From NCBI GenBank assembly GCA_963971225.1, contig OZ020269.1:83676450-83740449 (forward strand): 64,000 nucleotides of DNA, given 5' to 3'. A program made the position numbers and the translations under genes. How positions within the stretch are numbered: position 1 is the first letter of the stretch; each line of letters opens with the position of its first letter. Shown here in pieces: positions 12,309 to 36,229 of the stretch. The notes beneath the pieces were generated by a model. The model was not told the origin of the DNA. It did not search any database and saw nothing but the letters and a program-made list of their open reading frames with translations. This DNA is from Melieria omissa (lineage: Eukaryota > Arthropoda > Insecta > Diptera > Ulidiidae).

Positions 12309-12545
12309 CCCTTTCGGGATGGAGTTTAATTTTGAAATCCAAAATACTCTCAGAAGAAATATTCTTATTCTATGAATGTTGGGGTTAGAAAATTATATTG
12401 GATGCTCACAAATTCTGAAAACATCCTTTTATCCGGGATTACCAAATTCGAAAAAATATTTTACGTGGGTCGTACGATTTGAATAATTGTTTTTAGGGGC
12501 ATTAAAAACTTGCTGGGATGTATTATCCCAGTAGTCCCGAAAGGG
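12309..12545. mobile_element. piggyBac-like MITE (TTAA-flanked, 237 bp)
   Basis: TTAA at 12,305-12,308 and 12,546-12,549 flank perfect 11 bp inverted ends, CCCTTTCGGGA and TCCCGAAAGGG. A diverged copy is at 3,320-3,461. There is no ORF, so it is non-autonomous. Confidence 0.7.
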
Positions 12546-12732
12546 TTAAGACAAACTTTCAAACACAGCCACCATCAACAGTCTTAACATGGATTAATTA
12601 AAAATAAAAATTTATAAAATTTGAAATAAGAGATAAATTCCTCCTAGAATTTTCAAAATTTTCCAAGACATATGTTCCTATAGTAAAAAATATTTGTATA
12701 AGAAAACTCTCCTCTCTCTTAAAACGCCTTAA

Positions 12733-12862
12733 CCCAAATATGTCGACCGTACTACATGTAGTACACCTGACTGAAGATGCTGCGGCAACTGTGCTTTAAA
12801 TTTGCTAACCGATGCCCTGACTTGTAGGTGTAGTTACATATAGGACCTTCGGCATATCTGGG
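12733..12862. mobile_element. piggyBac-like MITE (TTAA-flanked, 130 bp)
   Basis: TTAA lies at 12,729-12,732 and 12,863-12,866. The ends are long imperfect inverted repeats: the left begins CCCAAATATGTCGACCG, and the right read in reverse begins CCCAGATATGCCGAAGG. Similarity continues about 35 bp inward. The arms make up about half of the element, so it is foldback-like. Confidence 0.65.
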
Positions 12863-13284
12863 TTAAATGTTTTTATGATAAATTCTAACCTAAAAGAACC
12901 ACGAACAATGCGATTATCATAAAAACCATTCATTTTATTTAAACTTTCTGGGAAAGTGTATTTTCAAACCTCCACAAACTGTCTTCAATTCAAAACTTCA
13001 AATCAAGTGATTCCAATAATTTTGGTAGTTTTCAAACATTCAAAACTTGGTGCGTCATCAGACTTACAAAAGCTTCAGAGTTAATGAAATTCCTGTGCCT
13101 ACAAAACTCAAAGCCAAATATTTTAATCAATTTTAAAGTCTCAAAAACTGTCAACATTTTCAAAACTTGGCAGCACTGCAACAAATTAAAATGAACCTGA
13201 AAATTAATTAAACTCTACTGCCTGTCGTCGTCACAGTGAAATTTGCTGAAAATTTAGCACGAAATTCGTGCAAATTTCGCAACA

Positions 13285-25403
<12,119 letters not shown>

Positions 25404-28400
25404 GAGAAGCAACGATGTAGCCGCGTGTCCGCAGCGCAAGATGTAACACTTGTCACCGACAGAACGAATGACGAAATGTTTTAACTTTCCGAACTGCAAA
25501 TACCACAAGTACATACATGTTCGCTTATCCTTCACACACACACACACACAGATACGCAGATAAATACGCAAACACGAACTGATGAGTGCATTGCAGAAGT
25601 GCAAAGCAACATAAATCAATATAGATATATATTTACCATTAAATATGAGACTCGCCCAACACTCACACGCCCCACAACAACAACAACAACCTTTCCTCAG
25701 CATATTTTACATACATACATGCATACATAATAAAATAGCAAAGCAAAACAAAGTAGTAAAACAAAACAAAAAATGAATAAAAAACGAATGCAACAATGAA
25801 CTGAAATATAATAAAAAACAAAACAAGCATACTTTTTAAATAATAAACATTTAAAATTACGTAGTAGCAAAGACAGAGAAATGCAACAGATAACTAAATA
25901 ATGATTGTTGATGGCATTGACACAACAAGTAAGCGACGACGAAGCAAAACGTTCTCATATGTTAATACCACATACATGATTCCATATATAGTATATACAC
26001 AAATATATAAAATAAAATGCGGTCTAAATGTATGTGTGTGGAAAAGTAAATTTGCTTTGCCAAACAAAACGTTAGCTGCTGCAAGCGGCCAGGCGTGGCA
26101 GCCCAATGCGCGCGCACGCCGTAACGACAACAGCAGTGCGCGTATTCGGCTGTGTTGACTTGCAGCATCGATGCTAAATTAGCAACTAACAGACGGCGTT
26201 AGTGTCTGCGCGTAGAAATTCCAACAACAACAAAATGTATGTTGCTCGTCTGTAGTAATTTTTACCAAAAGATAATTAAACTTAAACAAACTAGATGAAA
26301 GTAAATCAAATGAAAGCAAAACAAGCAGCCGCCGAAGTCGAGACATCTCGCTTCGCGCAACAACACACATACTTTGCACATACACACAGCTACATTTGAA
26401 CTAAATAAGCGTTTATAATATGAATAAAATAATAGCAACAGTGTCTAAAGCATAAAAGTAAACTTACGCTAATCACACAAAATTCAAAGCAGACAGAAAA
26501 CAGTTTTGCGACACGAAAGCGAGTAAAGTAAAAAAGTAAAAGTATTTGCAAAATTAAGTGTAAAATAGTTCAGCTCTACAATTGCTAATTTCTTAACCAA
26601 TCAAAAGGCGCTGGCAAATTATACATACTACTGTTTAAATGTGTAGACGCCGGCGGAAATCGTAGACGTTAAAAATGATAAAAATCAAAAAAGAACTTGT
26701 AATTATTTGAAAGTTTTCCAATTTGTATGCATTTCTACATACACACATAAATATATATTTGTGTTTAGCTGCTGTTCAGCGCTATTGTAATTATTGCCCC
26801 TCGCCCACACAAAAACACAGCATCCGTATACATAAATGTACTGTCTCCTTGTAGCCACATTCCTGCTGTCGGCAAACTGTCTCCCTGAACAATATCAGAG
26901 CATTTATTTTGATACACATTTTTGTGTTGGTCCAAAGTTCAACTAATTCGAAATAGTTGAGTTCAACTAATTGAAATTAGTTACCCATGTTGAAATTTCA
27001 TTAGTCACATAATTTTGGCAAAATTGTGCGTGATTTCATATTCTTCAAACAACTCGCTGCTTTGCTGAACCAAGATTGCAATTTTTTAAATTTGATTTAG
27101 AGTCAATTGTTGTAGAAAAATAAACCTAAATTATTTTCATTGCACTTGCCAAACCGTGGGTTTTCCTATAGCCAGCCTTAGTGTTCTTTATTGATATAAA
27201 ATATGATTTGTTTTGTAAACTTACAAACCTAGTAATTTTGATTTTTTCAATATTCATGCTGATGAATATTTTATAGCTTGCTTATTTATTTGTTTACTTT
27301 CTTAGACATCTTTTCCCTAAACCAAAGTTCATTCATAACATACTTTTATATTTTTTATAACTGATTTCATGTCTTCTCCAGGAGAAATATATGTAAATAT
27401 ATATACTTTGTGACCTATGTTGTCGTGCTTAGTTATTTAAATTGGCTTCTTTTAAGAGGTCTTTGTTCACCTTTGAATTTGTCCAAAGTTGCCTAAACTC
27501 CTAACTTTAATCTTTTGTACTCTGCAATTATTTCTTCTTTACCCCAATAAATATTTTTAAAACCCTTATTTTCACTTTTCCGAATCCTACTTTTTCACAT
27601 TTACCAAAATAATAATTTCGTTGAATCCGTCAGCATTGTAGTTTCATTTCGTTTTTTTATAACTAAATTATTTATATTATTTCTTCTCTGTGTAAATTGT
27701 CCCCAATTCTCCATGTTAACTCAATCTTAAATTTGCTCTCTAATCGTTGCCTCCTTTACATTTGAAGGCACTCCCACTTCCACCACCAACGCGTTTCTGT
27801 ATTTCCAACCATCTAATCATTTCCTCATTTCCTTTTCACTATCTTTTTGTACACTCAACCCACAAGTTTTCGTTCATATGCAGCCAAGCCAAACACTGCT
27901 TTGTTTATTCCCACATTGTCAGATTCCTCAACACTTGTAGTCGCTCTTTGTTTTTATATACATATTTTGTAACTATGCGTACTCTACATTTAGTCTCTAT
28001 ATAGTGCATTTTTCTACGTATATCGATTAGTGCGGAAATTGTCAACAAATCTATTATTTAATAAATGAAATAAATGCAAAAACACATTTTATATACAACA
28101 ACCATTCTCTGATGCATAACAACATGAAAACTGCTTTCTAAATGTTACTACTATTATTATTATTATATTATTATTGTAATAAACTATTAAAATATAAATT
28201 ATATGATAAAGAATTGATGAGAAATCATAACAGCAAACCACTTTTTTTAAGTATAAATAAAACGTTAGTCTAGTGAAGAAACGCAAAATCATAAGTAAAT
28301 TTATGAAAAGTGAAATAGAAACGCAAATAAAAAGTGAAACCAAGCAAATGAAACACGTGAAACGATCTGTCGAAAACAGCAAACATGAAATTAACTAACA

Positions 28401-28560
28401 ATTAAGCGTATTATTAATATAAATCATAAAAATCTTAATATATATACACATAATATAACAAATGCAAACGTGAAATATTTAACATATTGAACTACATTAG
28501 CTTAAGTTGAATTCAGAAATTGCATTAAAATCAATAAAGTGAATAATTTCAAATTACACA
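25404..28560 (+). other. ena: ena 3' UTR (probable)
   Basis: A-rich sequence full of AACAACAA, CACACA and ATACATACAT runs follows the stop without coding signal. AATAAA motifs lie at 25,729, 25,776, 26,423 and 28,533; the last is followed by TTTTGACGCTCTTGTTTGC, a GU-rich downstream element. A Pumilio-type TGTAAATA sits at 27,392-27,399. Several alternative polyadenylation sites are likely. The extent is inferred from composition and signals. Confidence 0.5.
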
Positions 28561-30425
28561 ATTTTGACGCTCTTGTTTGCTTACTATGATTTTTAGACAC
28601 TTTTTTTTTAATGATTATGTTCAGGATTTTTTTCAAGTTTATTTTCTTTTGATTTATTAAAACTTACTTTGATACATGCAGAATTTTTGTTGTTCAACTT
28701 TAGCGGCATTGTGATCGAAACAACTAGCGAAAAGAGCAGGAAGCTTTGGGTCAAATATTTCAGCATTGCACTTGAAACGTTTCAAGCAATAAGCAATCGA
28801 TAGTGACTCAACATTTGAGTGTAGAAAACTCATAAATTGCTCTTTTAAAACGATGGTTTCAATATAGACTAATTTTCACTTGACCAAAATTGAAAAATCT
28901 CATGTTCTACAAATTCCAGTGATTCGAGTGCAATTACTGCTGTAGATTGGGGCAAAAAGCGAAATTTAATGAGGCTGAAATGCGTTCAATAAATTTTTAA
29001 AGTGGAGTAAATTTATGTTTAAACAGTGAGTGAGTTGAACTCAAAAAAAAAGAGAGAGATATCAAATTTCTATTCACTATGAAAAGGGGGGAACAATTAT
29101 TTAAGCCCATTTTGAAGTTCTATGGATGCAATTCACTGGCCGTCTTTTTATAATTTGCTCTAATTCTGACTTTGATTTTATAAATGTTGTTGAAGGATTT
29201 TTGTAAATTCTGATTTTAATTTTTTAAATGTGTGGCGACTTCCTATTATTTTTGCTAATTCAGTTTGAATTGTTTAAATGTGGAGCGACTTCTTACTATT
29301 TTCGTTAAATTTAACTTTGATTTTTTATGTCTGCCAAGTTTTGAATAAATATTCAAAGTATGTTCACTTGGGAAAGAATTTTAATATTTCATTACATTTT
29401 ATATGAAACTAGTTTAGGTTTCAAATACGAAATTTAAAGTTTTTTATTTGTTCAGCATTTGTACATAAATATTTGTATGTTGTAAAGGCTTCTTTTAAGT
29501 TGATTTTCTTCTTTTGATTTATGAAACAGGAAGCTTAATGGCTTAAAGGCTTCTTTCAAATCGATTTTCTTCTTTTGATTTGAAAATTAAATAATTCAAT
29601 CTATCACTGGAAGACCAAGCTAGTGTAAAAAATATTCGGTTTCAATTTTTGAAATCACACATAAATACCCCAAATCGTTCAATTTACATTTATTTGTTAG
29701 TTTGCTAGTTAAAACTATTGTAATGTAAATTAATGACTGAACTTCTTCTACGAGCCTGGTTCTTGCTTCATCCACGAGCCTTGGTAGAAGTTATACAGAA
29801 GACATCATTAGTGTCAACTGTAAACTGTCATTAAACTTGTTAAGCACAAATGTGGAGCCAGCGGAAAGGGTGGCTCTTGGAGAAACGTATAAAGAATTCA
29901 TACAGCTTTATTTGTTCAGCATCTTTAATCCACATCAATCTTAAAAATTTTCAAACTTTGTCTTTTGAATCGGGTGGCTTACTGGTAGATGACACTCAAT
30001 CGGGAGTTATTCAAATGATCTCAAAATTCGTTCCAACTTTGACTTAAATAGCAAGCCGCCTGTCTTACCTAACCTAACCTTACCTAACCTTGACTTAAAT
30101 ATCACATTATCCCAACGTTATGGCATAAATGTTTTTTAAATTTATCTCTTTTTGTCAGACAAAAAATTGGCCTATAATTCTACAAGTGAACCACTGGTAT
30201 ATATTTCTATGGGTAAAGGCAATTTTGAGCCATTTTCAAAAATACTTTTCTCATTTGTTACGGTGAAATTTCTATTTTCATACGAAAATATGTTAGAGGA
30301 GCTGAGCTCACACCAGCATAGACTTGAACACGAACGTTGTCGCATATAGTTATTTAAAATTACTTGATAACCAACTTTACCTGCTTTATAAGTTAAATAT
30401 GGAGTGAACGATATCTGCTTAATTG
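28561..30425. other. Intergenic or extended 3' UTR
   Basis: AT-rich; no gene recognised. Short local repeats occur: GGCTTCTTT.AA.T.GATTTTCTTCTTTTGATTT near 29,490 and 29,549, and CGACTTC(C/T)TA(T/C)TATTTT near 29,239 and 29,290. A CCTAACCTAACCTTACCTAACC run is at about 30,066-30,090. Confidence 0.4.
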
Positions 30426-30533
30426 TATAGGGTGTTTTTTTTAGAGGTATAGAACTTCGAATTGAAATAAAACACAAGAAAATCGTTTTAATGTCCATCA
30501 ATTTGGCTTTATTGGAAGGATAATTTTATGCCA

Positions 30534-30779
30534 TTAATGTTTAAATATGATTTCGGGCATGTGGCCGCCGCGGCTGGCTCGAATAAAGCCAATTCTACAG
30601 GTCCAATTTTCAGTTGATGGACAAAGCTCCAATTGCTGTGCACGGTGGCGAATCGATTCATTCGGGTCCTCTTCAACATTTTGCTCTACAGCGGCAATTG
30701 TTTCTTCGGTGCGCACTGTTCGACGTCTCTGCGGATGCGTATTATCACATAGAGTAAACGTAGTGCGAAAACGACCCAT
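30534..30779 (-). pseudogene. Mariner-type transposase remnant, second HTH plus C-terminal tail
   Basis: 81 codons carrying NTHPQRRRTVRTEETIAAVE and ESIRHRAQQLELCPST, typical of the second helix-turn-helix of mariner-type transposases, fused directly to RASRGGHMPEIIFKH, the usual protein end. The catalytic triad region that should lie between is deleted. It is out of frame with the upstream N-terminal piece. It cannot be an active transposase, but the terminal repeats could still be recognised in trans. Confidence 0.8.
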
Positions 30780-30781
30780 GG

Positions 30782-30919
30782 TTAACCGAAATGCTCTGAT
30801 GGACGATAATGTCGACCATAAAATGGACGGAGCTTGCGGTAAACTTCGCGAACTGAACCATTATTTTCGAAATAAATTTGCACGATTTGCAAGCGTTGTT
30901 CTTTTGTCAACCTGTTCAT
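30782..30919 (-). pseudogene. Mariner-type transposase remnant, N-terminal HTH
   Basis: The likely original start is the Met codon at 30,919-30,917 (MNRLTKEQRLQ). The open frame extends further upstream to 31,027 without family similarity. It encodes the first DNA-binding helix-turn-helix (IVQIYFENNGSVREVYRKLRPFYG) and stops near 30,782, next to the second piece in another frame. Confidence 0.75.
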
Positions 30920-31033
30920 GATGAAATGGCAAACCAAACTGAACATAAATGACATTAGAGTTACCAGATTTGACCACAAAATGCCAGTTTTATCTCTATT
31001 CGAAAAACAAACCTCTAAAAAAAACACCCTATA

Positions 31034-32293
31034 CCAACAATTCTGTCAGTGGAGGAATTAGATATCTGTCACAGTATATTTCACTTACTTAACTGGACTT
31101 AACAACTCATTATCCGGTTACCGCATCTCGCAAAAGTGTTCTCCAGGTGCCTCTGCTTTGTGGGTGCCTTCTCCAATCGGTTACACCAAAAGATTATAGG
31201 GCCTCCGCAACTTGGTCCTTCTACCAGAGACACTATGTCTTCCTTCTACCAGAGACACTATGTCTTCCTTCTACCAGAAACACTGTGTCTTCGCCGTTGG
31301 CCTCTAACTACCGCGTCGAACATTTTAGTTTTAGCAAAATAGTATACAAGCTATGAAAAACTATGAGCACTGATGATGTCAAACTTCGTTCAACTTGACA
31401 ATGACCCACTTAAAGTATCAAGTAGAATAATAAGTCAGTAATTGGCGCATTGTATTAGAAGTCAGTTGGTGCTGCGTTGTTTTAGGATCCTCGGTCTGAG
31501 TCCTTATGCGAGTGCGTTGGGTTTTTAATAACGATCAGCAACATCATCAGTGTTTAGACAACCCCAGATGGGTCTGTTCCCATTTCAAAAAATGCCTCCC
31601 GAAAACTCGATCTGTGCTGATGATATGCCAGTTTTTTTAAATAACAATCACTTGCTTTGTTAGTTCAACAAAACTGCACATTACTCCTTTCCATATGGCA
31701 GCTGTCTTCAGTCAATTTTGTGACAGGCTCTCTATAAGACAACTTAGGCCTTTATTTGGCCCCTTGTGATATCACAAATTCCACCCGTTTGAAATGTGAA
31801 TACAAAACTTGTATCTCGGGTTTTTCGTATTTGATTTTCTTCGGTCATAAAAAAGTCGTCTGTTGAAAGTGGGTCGCCTGTAGTCCTGAGTTCTTATCGA
31901 ATGAAGCAAAAGTTTTGGGAACATTTCTACTGCAAAACATTTCTTTATGTTTTTTAAACTAAACGTTTTGTATTATTTTTAGCAATTTTATTTATAAAGT
32001 TTTAATGCAAAAGTTTTTATAAATTTATTGTTTCTGTCTTTCTTTTTTATTTATTCTTTTTTATTGTTTCTGACCCTTAACTTTTTACTTTATATTTTTT
32101 ATATTTATGTGTCTTTGTTTTTTATTTATTCTTTTTTATATTTTTTTATATTTTATTTATTTTTTATATTTATTATTTTTTTCTCGATATATTTTTTTTA
32201 ATTTATGTGCACGTACTACATTTTTATATACTTTATACAATTCTCTATTAGTGCAATTATTGATATATTTTTACTTTTTCTTATTCCAACAAG
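31034..32293. other. Intergenic; 25 bp triplication
   Basis: About three copies of a 25 bp unit, (GT)CTTCCTTCTACCAGAGACACTAT, lie at 31,212-31,290. The rest is AT-rich with T-rich runs at 32,030-32,200. No gene recognised. Confidence 0.4.
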
Positions 32294-32439
32294 AATGTAG
32301 TCTTCTTTCACGTGAACTCAAAGTGGAATTGATATCGTTGGCAGCGTTCAATTGTGCATGCTATAAAAACGAACAAAAAACAACAACAAATATAGTCAGT
32401 TTTGTGCTTGATTCACTAAGCATAGATCACTTAGCATAA
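32294..32439 (+). CDS. Possible small terminal exon, unrecognised
   Basis: After a T-rich tract and CCAACAAG (AG at 32,292-32,293) an open frame reads CSLLSRELKVELISLAAFN then NEQKTTTNIVSF and ends at TAA 32,437-32,439. It is followed by long A-rich, UTR-like sequence. The first 20 residues look protein-like and amphipathic, but no family is recognised and no partner exon was found. It may simply be an open stretch in an extended 3' UTR. Confidence 0.15.
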
Positions 32440-33190
32440 GCGAAAACTTAAACGAATAAACATGAGTATGAGTATGAGAAACGAAGAAGGATGCAGCATG
32501 GCAAAAAATGAAAAGCAAAGACGAGGAAATGAGAACAGAAATGTTAGTCAATATTCATACAAATATTACAAATACAAATACAACTGATTGTGAGCAAACG
32601 TAATACAAGTGTTCCCCCAACTTCAGTAATTAGCAGATAATACAACATTACAATAAATCTCAAGAAAAAGTCAGCCGATAAAGAAAACCAAAACAAAAAA
32701 AAATAAATAAATAATAATAAACAGACAACAGCAAAAAATGAAAAACTACGATAACTTCCGATTTTTTATAAAAAAAAAACAATTGTAACGAAGGACATAA
32801 GTTGATGTGAAATGAAGCGACAGAAAAGTAATAAAAACTAAAATAAAAATAAAGAAAAATACAAAAAAAGACAAACAAAAAACGATAAGAAACAAAATTA
32901 AAAAGTAATAAAAAAGTTGATTGTGTGCTATTAAAATGATTTAAGAGTTTTGTATTTATTTAAAACCAACGTAAATATATATGTATGTATAATTTAAACA
33001 CAAATGTACGAAGTGAGAACAAACCAAAAGATGCAACAACAACTACAACAAGAAAATTGCAAAACAATTTAATTGCAAATTTTTAAACGTAAACAATTTT
33101 TATTGTATTTTTAAGTAAAACTATTAAGACAACACTGTGCATACTTATAAGATAAACAAATCGCGCTCTCTTGTTTATACTACCATCACA

Positions 33191-33229
<39 letters not shown>

Positions 33230-33860
33230 ACGAATATGCTTTAAAATTAAGCATAACCCATAAGTTTTATATTCGTGTTATTATTTTTTACGTAAGAAAT
33301 AAAGTAATGAATTTCTTTTTACATTTTGCGTCAAGTTTGCGCAGTTGGAGCATCCAAATATTGATCCACGAACTTAATCCATAATTTATAATTACAAAAT
33401 AAAACATAGAAAATGAAAAAGTTGTAAACGTTGTGCCGAACGTTGAAATATCAAAAATGCATCAAATATGATAAAACCGAAGAAAATTTACAAACAAAAT
33501 CGCGTTTCGAAACAATTTCAAAATTTGTCGTTGACATAAACTACAGTAAATTACAAATACAACAAGAGAAAAATTAAAACTGTTGAACATTTCTGCATCT
33601 GAACAACACAGCAACCAGAGGCCAGGAGGCACCAAAGCGGCGGAGCGCCAACATTTAAAGTTGCCACTTGGAGCGTTAATTTAAATCATAAAATGCCGAC
33701 ATACAAATCATGAAATGGAAGTAATAATAAACACAGAAAGAACAACAACAACAACAAAATATACATACAAGTCCCCCCCCATACATATTGAAACACACAA
33801 AATATTGAACAAGTGAAATAAAGCAAACGCAAACGTTTATGTAAAAAAATGTGTAGTTTT
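32440..33860 (+). other. UTR-like A-rich tract with polyadenylation signals
   Basis: Composition (AACAACAAC, AAAATAAAAATAAAG, a CA repeat at 33,195-33,224) resembles the ena 3' UTR. AATAAA occurs at 33,298 and 33,817; the latter is followed by a TGTGTAGTTTTTATT GU-rich element. It may be the distal end of a very long ena 3' UTR or the 3' UTR of an unseen transcript. Confidence 0.35.
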
Positions 33861-35956
33861 TATTAACAAATTCCTTCAGAAAAACAATTTAAAAAAGTTG
33901 CATACTTACGGGCTTAAAACATGTTTTGTTATCATGTCGAGGATGGGCCGAAGCAGACCAACTAGTCGGTCCTCGTGTTAAAATTTCTGCAAGTTGACCT
34001 AAACGATACAACTTCCTCCTAGAAATGTCACGTGTTATCGCGAGTAGTTTCTTCTGACTAATGGTTTTCTTCAGGTGGTTGTGCCAGTATGCGATTGCTC
34101 TCCGACACACTAAGTGTCATCTTGTCTTCTAAGCATTGCCTACAAGTCAGGTCTGGTCACATCCTTAACAAAGTTAAGCATCACCAGATATTTTCTGAAG
34201 TTTCCATATTCCATAACACAATCAGTCAACCATCTCGGAGTCATTCGATTTAAACTTAAAACTTTCTGGTCCCCACTGCCTTGTGGTCTTTTAAAAGTCA
34301 ATCCAGATTGTCTATGGTTAGTGACTTAATCCAGCTTTTGTGGTATTTCAAAAATATCCACTTGTCACTAGTCTTCGAACAACGAATTGTTCATCACGTG
34401 AGTATTTAGATTTTAACTAAATTTTAACGATGATGAACTAAATTTCTAAGATTTTTATAATAAATTTCCAGGAGAGTATTCACAAAAGCTGAGAACCTTG
34501 ACTGGTGTTCTGACGAGTCACAGGTTAGCAAGGTTTGCTACTTAAGTCTTTTGTCAAAGCTGTATGGATGAGGAAGTGGAAGTTGAGTTATCTAGAAGAA
34601 AGGCTTATCTGGGCAACTTCTTCTTCCATAATCTAGGGGATATAGCCGATATCGTAAGTAGCTCAAATTAGTTCAATGAGTGCGCGTATTGTATAACACT
34701 GGGCCTTTATGGGCCAAGAGGGCGCTTACTTAAGCTTTTTAAATAGTTTAGCTGAGAAGTACTAGAGAAGAAAATTGTTTTTAGATTTTTATTAAAAATT
34801 AAACTGGTCACAAATATTGATTACTCAAGCGGGGTAGATACTTAATCGGGTCTTGCTTAACCCAGGTGATCTTTTTGTTTAAATCTGTTTGTTTAAAATA
34901 TCTGCCAGAGTATACTCACTGAACAATTTTTAGTAGTTTTCAATAACATATCGAACATGTTTTTGGAAAATTTTTCAGGTTTAAACTTGAAGTTTGTCTT
35001 CGTGGTTTACTTATACCATGCCGGGTGATCTTTTTGATATTTTTTTATTTACTTATTTATTTTTATTTTATTTGTACAACAATAAATTATTATACAAACA
35101 TCAGAGTTATGGTTTAAAAAAAACTTCTAAAGTAGTTTTTAATAACAAAACGAGTATTTTTTGTATCAGGATCTTGGATCAAATATCCCAGTCAAATATT
35201 CGTATTGCCTTGCCTTATAAAATGAGAAACGTCGATTTTTGATTGTATGTGTGCAACCTGACTAAAGAGCGCTCCCAAAGGGCTCCTCGATTTCCCGTTG
35301 GGTATTTAAAATATTTGTTTTTATTTGTAAAAGATAAATTATTACTTATAAAAAAAATTTGGTCCGTGTTTGCGATTTCGGTGGCAATATTCTTAGAGGT
35401 GGAAATGCAGATCGTCATTTAAACTCTCCGATTCTTATCCTTCTGGACTTTTTTCCAAATGTTCTTTCCACTTTGGACCTTACGTCAGTTAACTCTCAAA
35501 ATATCAGAATTTTAGTGACGCTTTGATGCTGATGTACATTCATATGTTATATGACGTCTTTGGAGAAAAAAATCGGACCATCACCAGAGGAAGTTACTAA
35601 ATCATCGTTGACCGATTCACTTTCGAACCATTTTCGTTATTTATCTCTATTTTCACACCAGAGTCAACGTTTACCCCAATACGCAAATAATCCTCATCGC
35701 TGTCGTCGTCATTCGGGGAAAACGGCAAATTTTTTGGAAAAACTTAGAAGATTTCTTTCCAGATGGTTTATTGAACAATAACTGAGGCACGGAAAACACT
35801 TTTTTTTAATTGTAATTTTTATTAAAAGTGGCTGTGGAACCGGAGCGTGTGGGTTCTCCTGAGTGAGTATGGGTAAACGACGTATACAAAAATCTTTGGT
35901 TAGGCGAAGGTGAAACGGGTTTTATTTTCTCAGTAAAATAGAGTCACGCAAGCTTT
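33861..35956. other. Intergenic with transposon debris
   Basis: No complete gene. One LINE zinc-motif fragment lies at 34,535-34,650. An acidic reading on the minus strand at about 35,600-35,740 (PNDDDSDEDYLRIGV) may be another transposon remnant, but it is too short to assign. Confidence 0.35.
34535..34650 (+). pseudogene. LINE ORF2 C-terminal (zinc-motif) fragment
   Basis: Reads CQSCMDEEVEVEL..RKAYLGNFFFHNLGDIADI in one frame. This matches the pattern at the end of R1/jockey-type ORF2 proteins: a CxxC knuckle, then a LG.FF..L..I segment. The H..C half of the knuckle is deleted. The homologous fragment at 63.3 kb shares ATCTGGGCAACTT.TTCTTC. Confidence 0.5.
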
Positions 35957-36068
35957 ATTTCGATGATGCTCCATGAAGTCAATAAAGCTGGATGCCTTAT
36001 TGTACTCAATAAGCTTTATTGCAAGGTTTTAAATACGATCGAAAGACTTGTAATCGGGTTTTTGAACA
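35957..36068 (-). pseudogene. Diverged fragment of the 45.7-47.0 kb LINE
   Basis: The + strand reads TTCGATGATGCTCCATGAAG..AGCTGGATGCC..GGTTTT..CGATC..GGGTTTTTGAA, collinear with 46,026-46,136 of the LINE (TTCGACGATGCTCCAAGAAG..). Many substitutions break the frame, so it is an older copy. Confidence 0.65.
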
Positions 36069-36154
36069 CCTCGCCTCCTTTTTTTTTACCAGCTCAATCA
36101 GATGTTTTTTTGGAACATTTTCTGCGTAAAAACATTAGTTTTAAGCGAATTTGA

Positions 36155-36229
36155 CTATATATACACGTCTATATATATATATATATATATATATACGTAT
36201 ATATATATATATATATACACGTATATATA
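36155..36229. repeat. (TA)n microsatellite
   Basis: Nearly pure TA repeats interrupted by ACG. It abuts the 3' tail of the SINE and could be its insertion target or have expanded from the tail. Confidence 0.8.

Larger units (their letters stand above)
30428..31031 (-). mobile_element. Internally deleted mariner-type element with perfect TIRs
   Basis: About 604 bp bounded by perfect 20 bp inverted ends (AGGGTG, eight T, AGAGGT) with TA dinucleotides outside (30,426-30,427 and 31,032-31,033), the Tc1/mariner target site. On the minus strand the left part encodes a transposase N-terminus (MNRLTKEQRLQIVQIYF.., then PFYGRH), and the right part encodes THPQRRRTVRTEETIAAVEQ followed by the extreme C-terminus (GFIRASRGGHMPEIIFKH). 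The central catalytic DDE region is missing. Confidence 0.85.
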
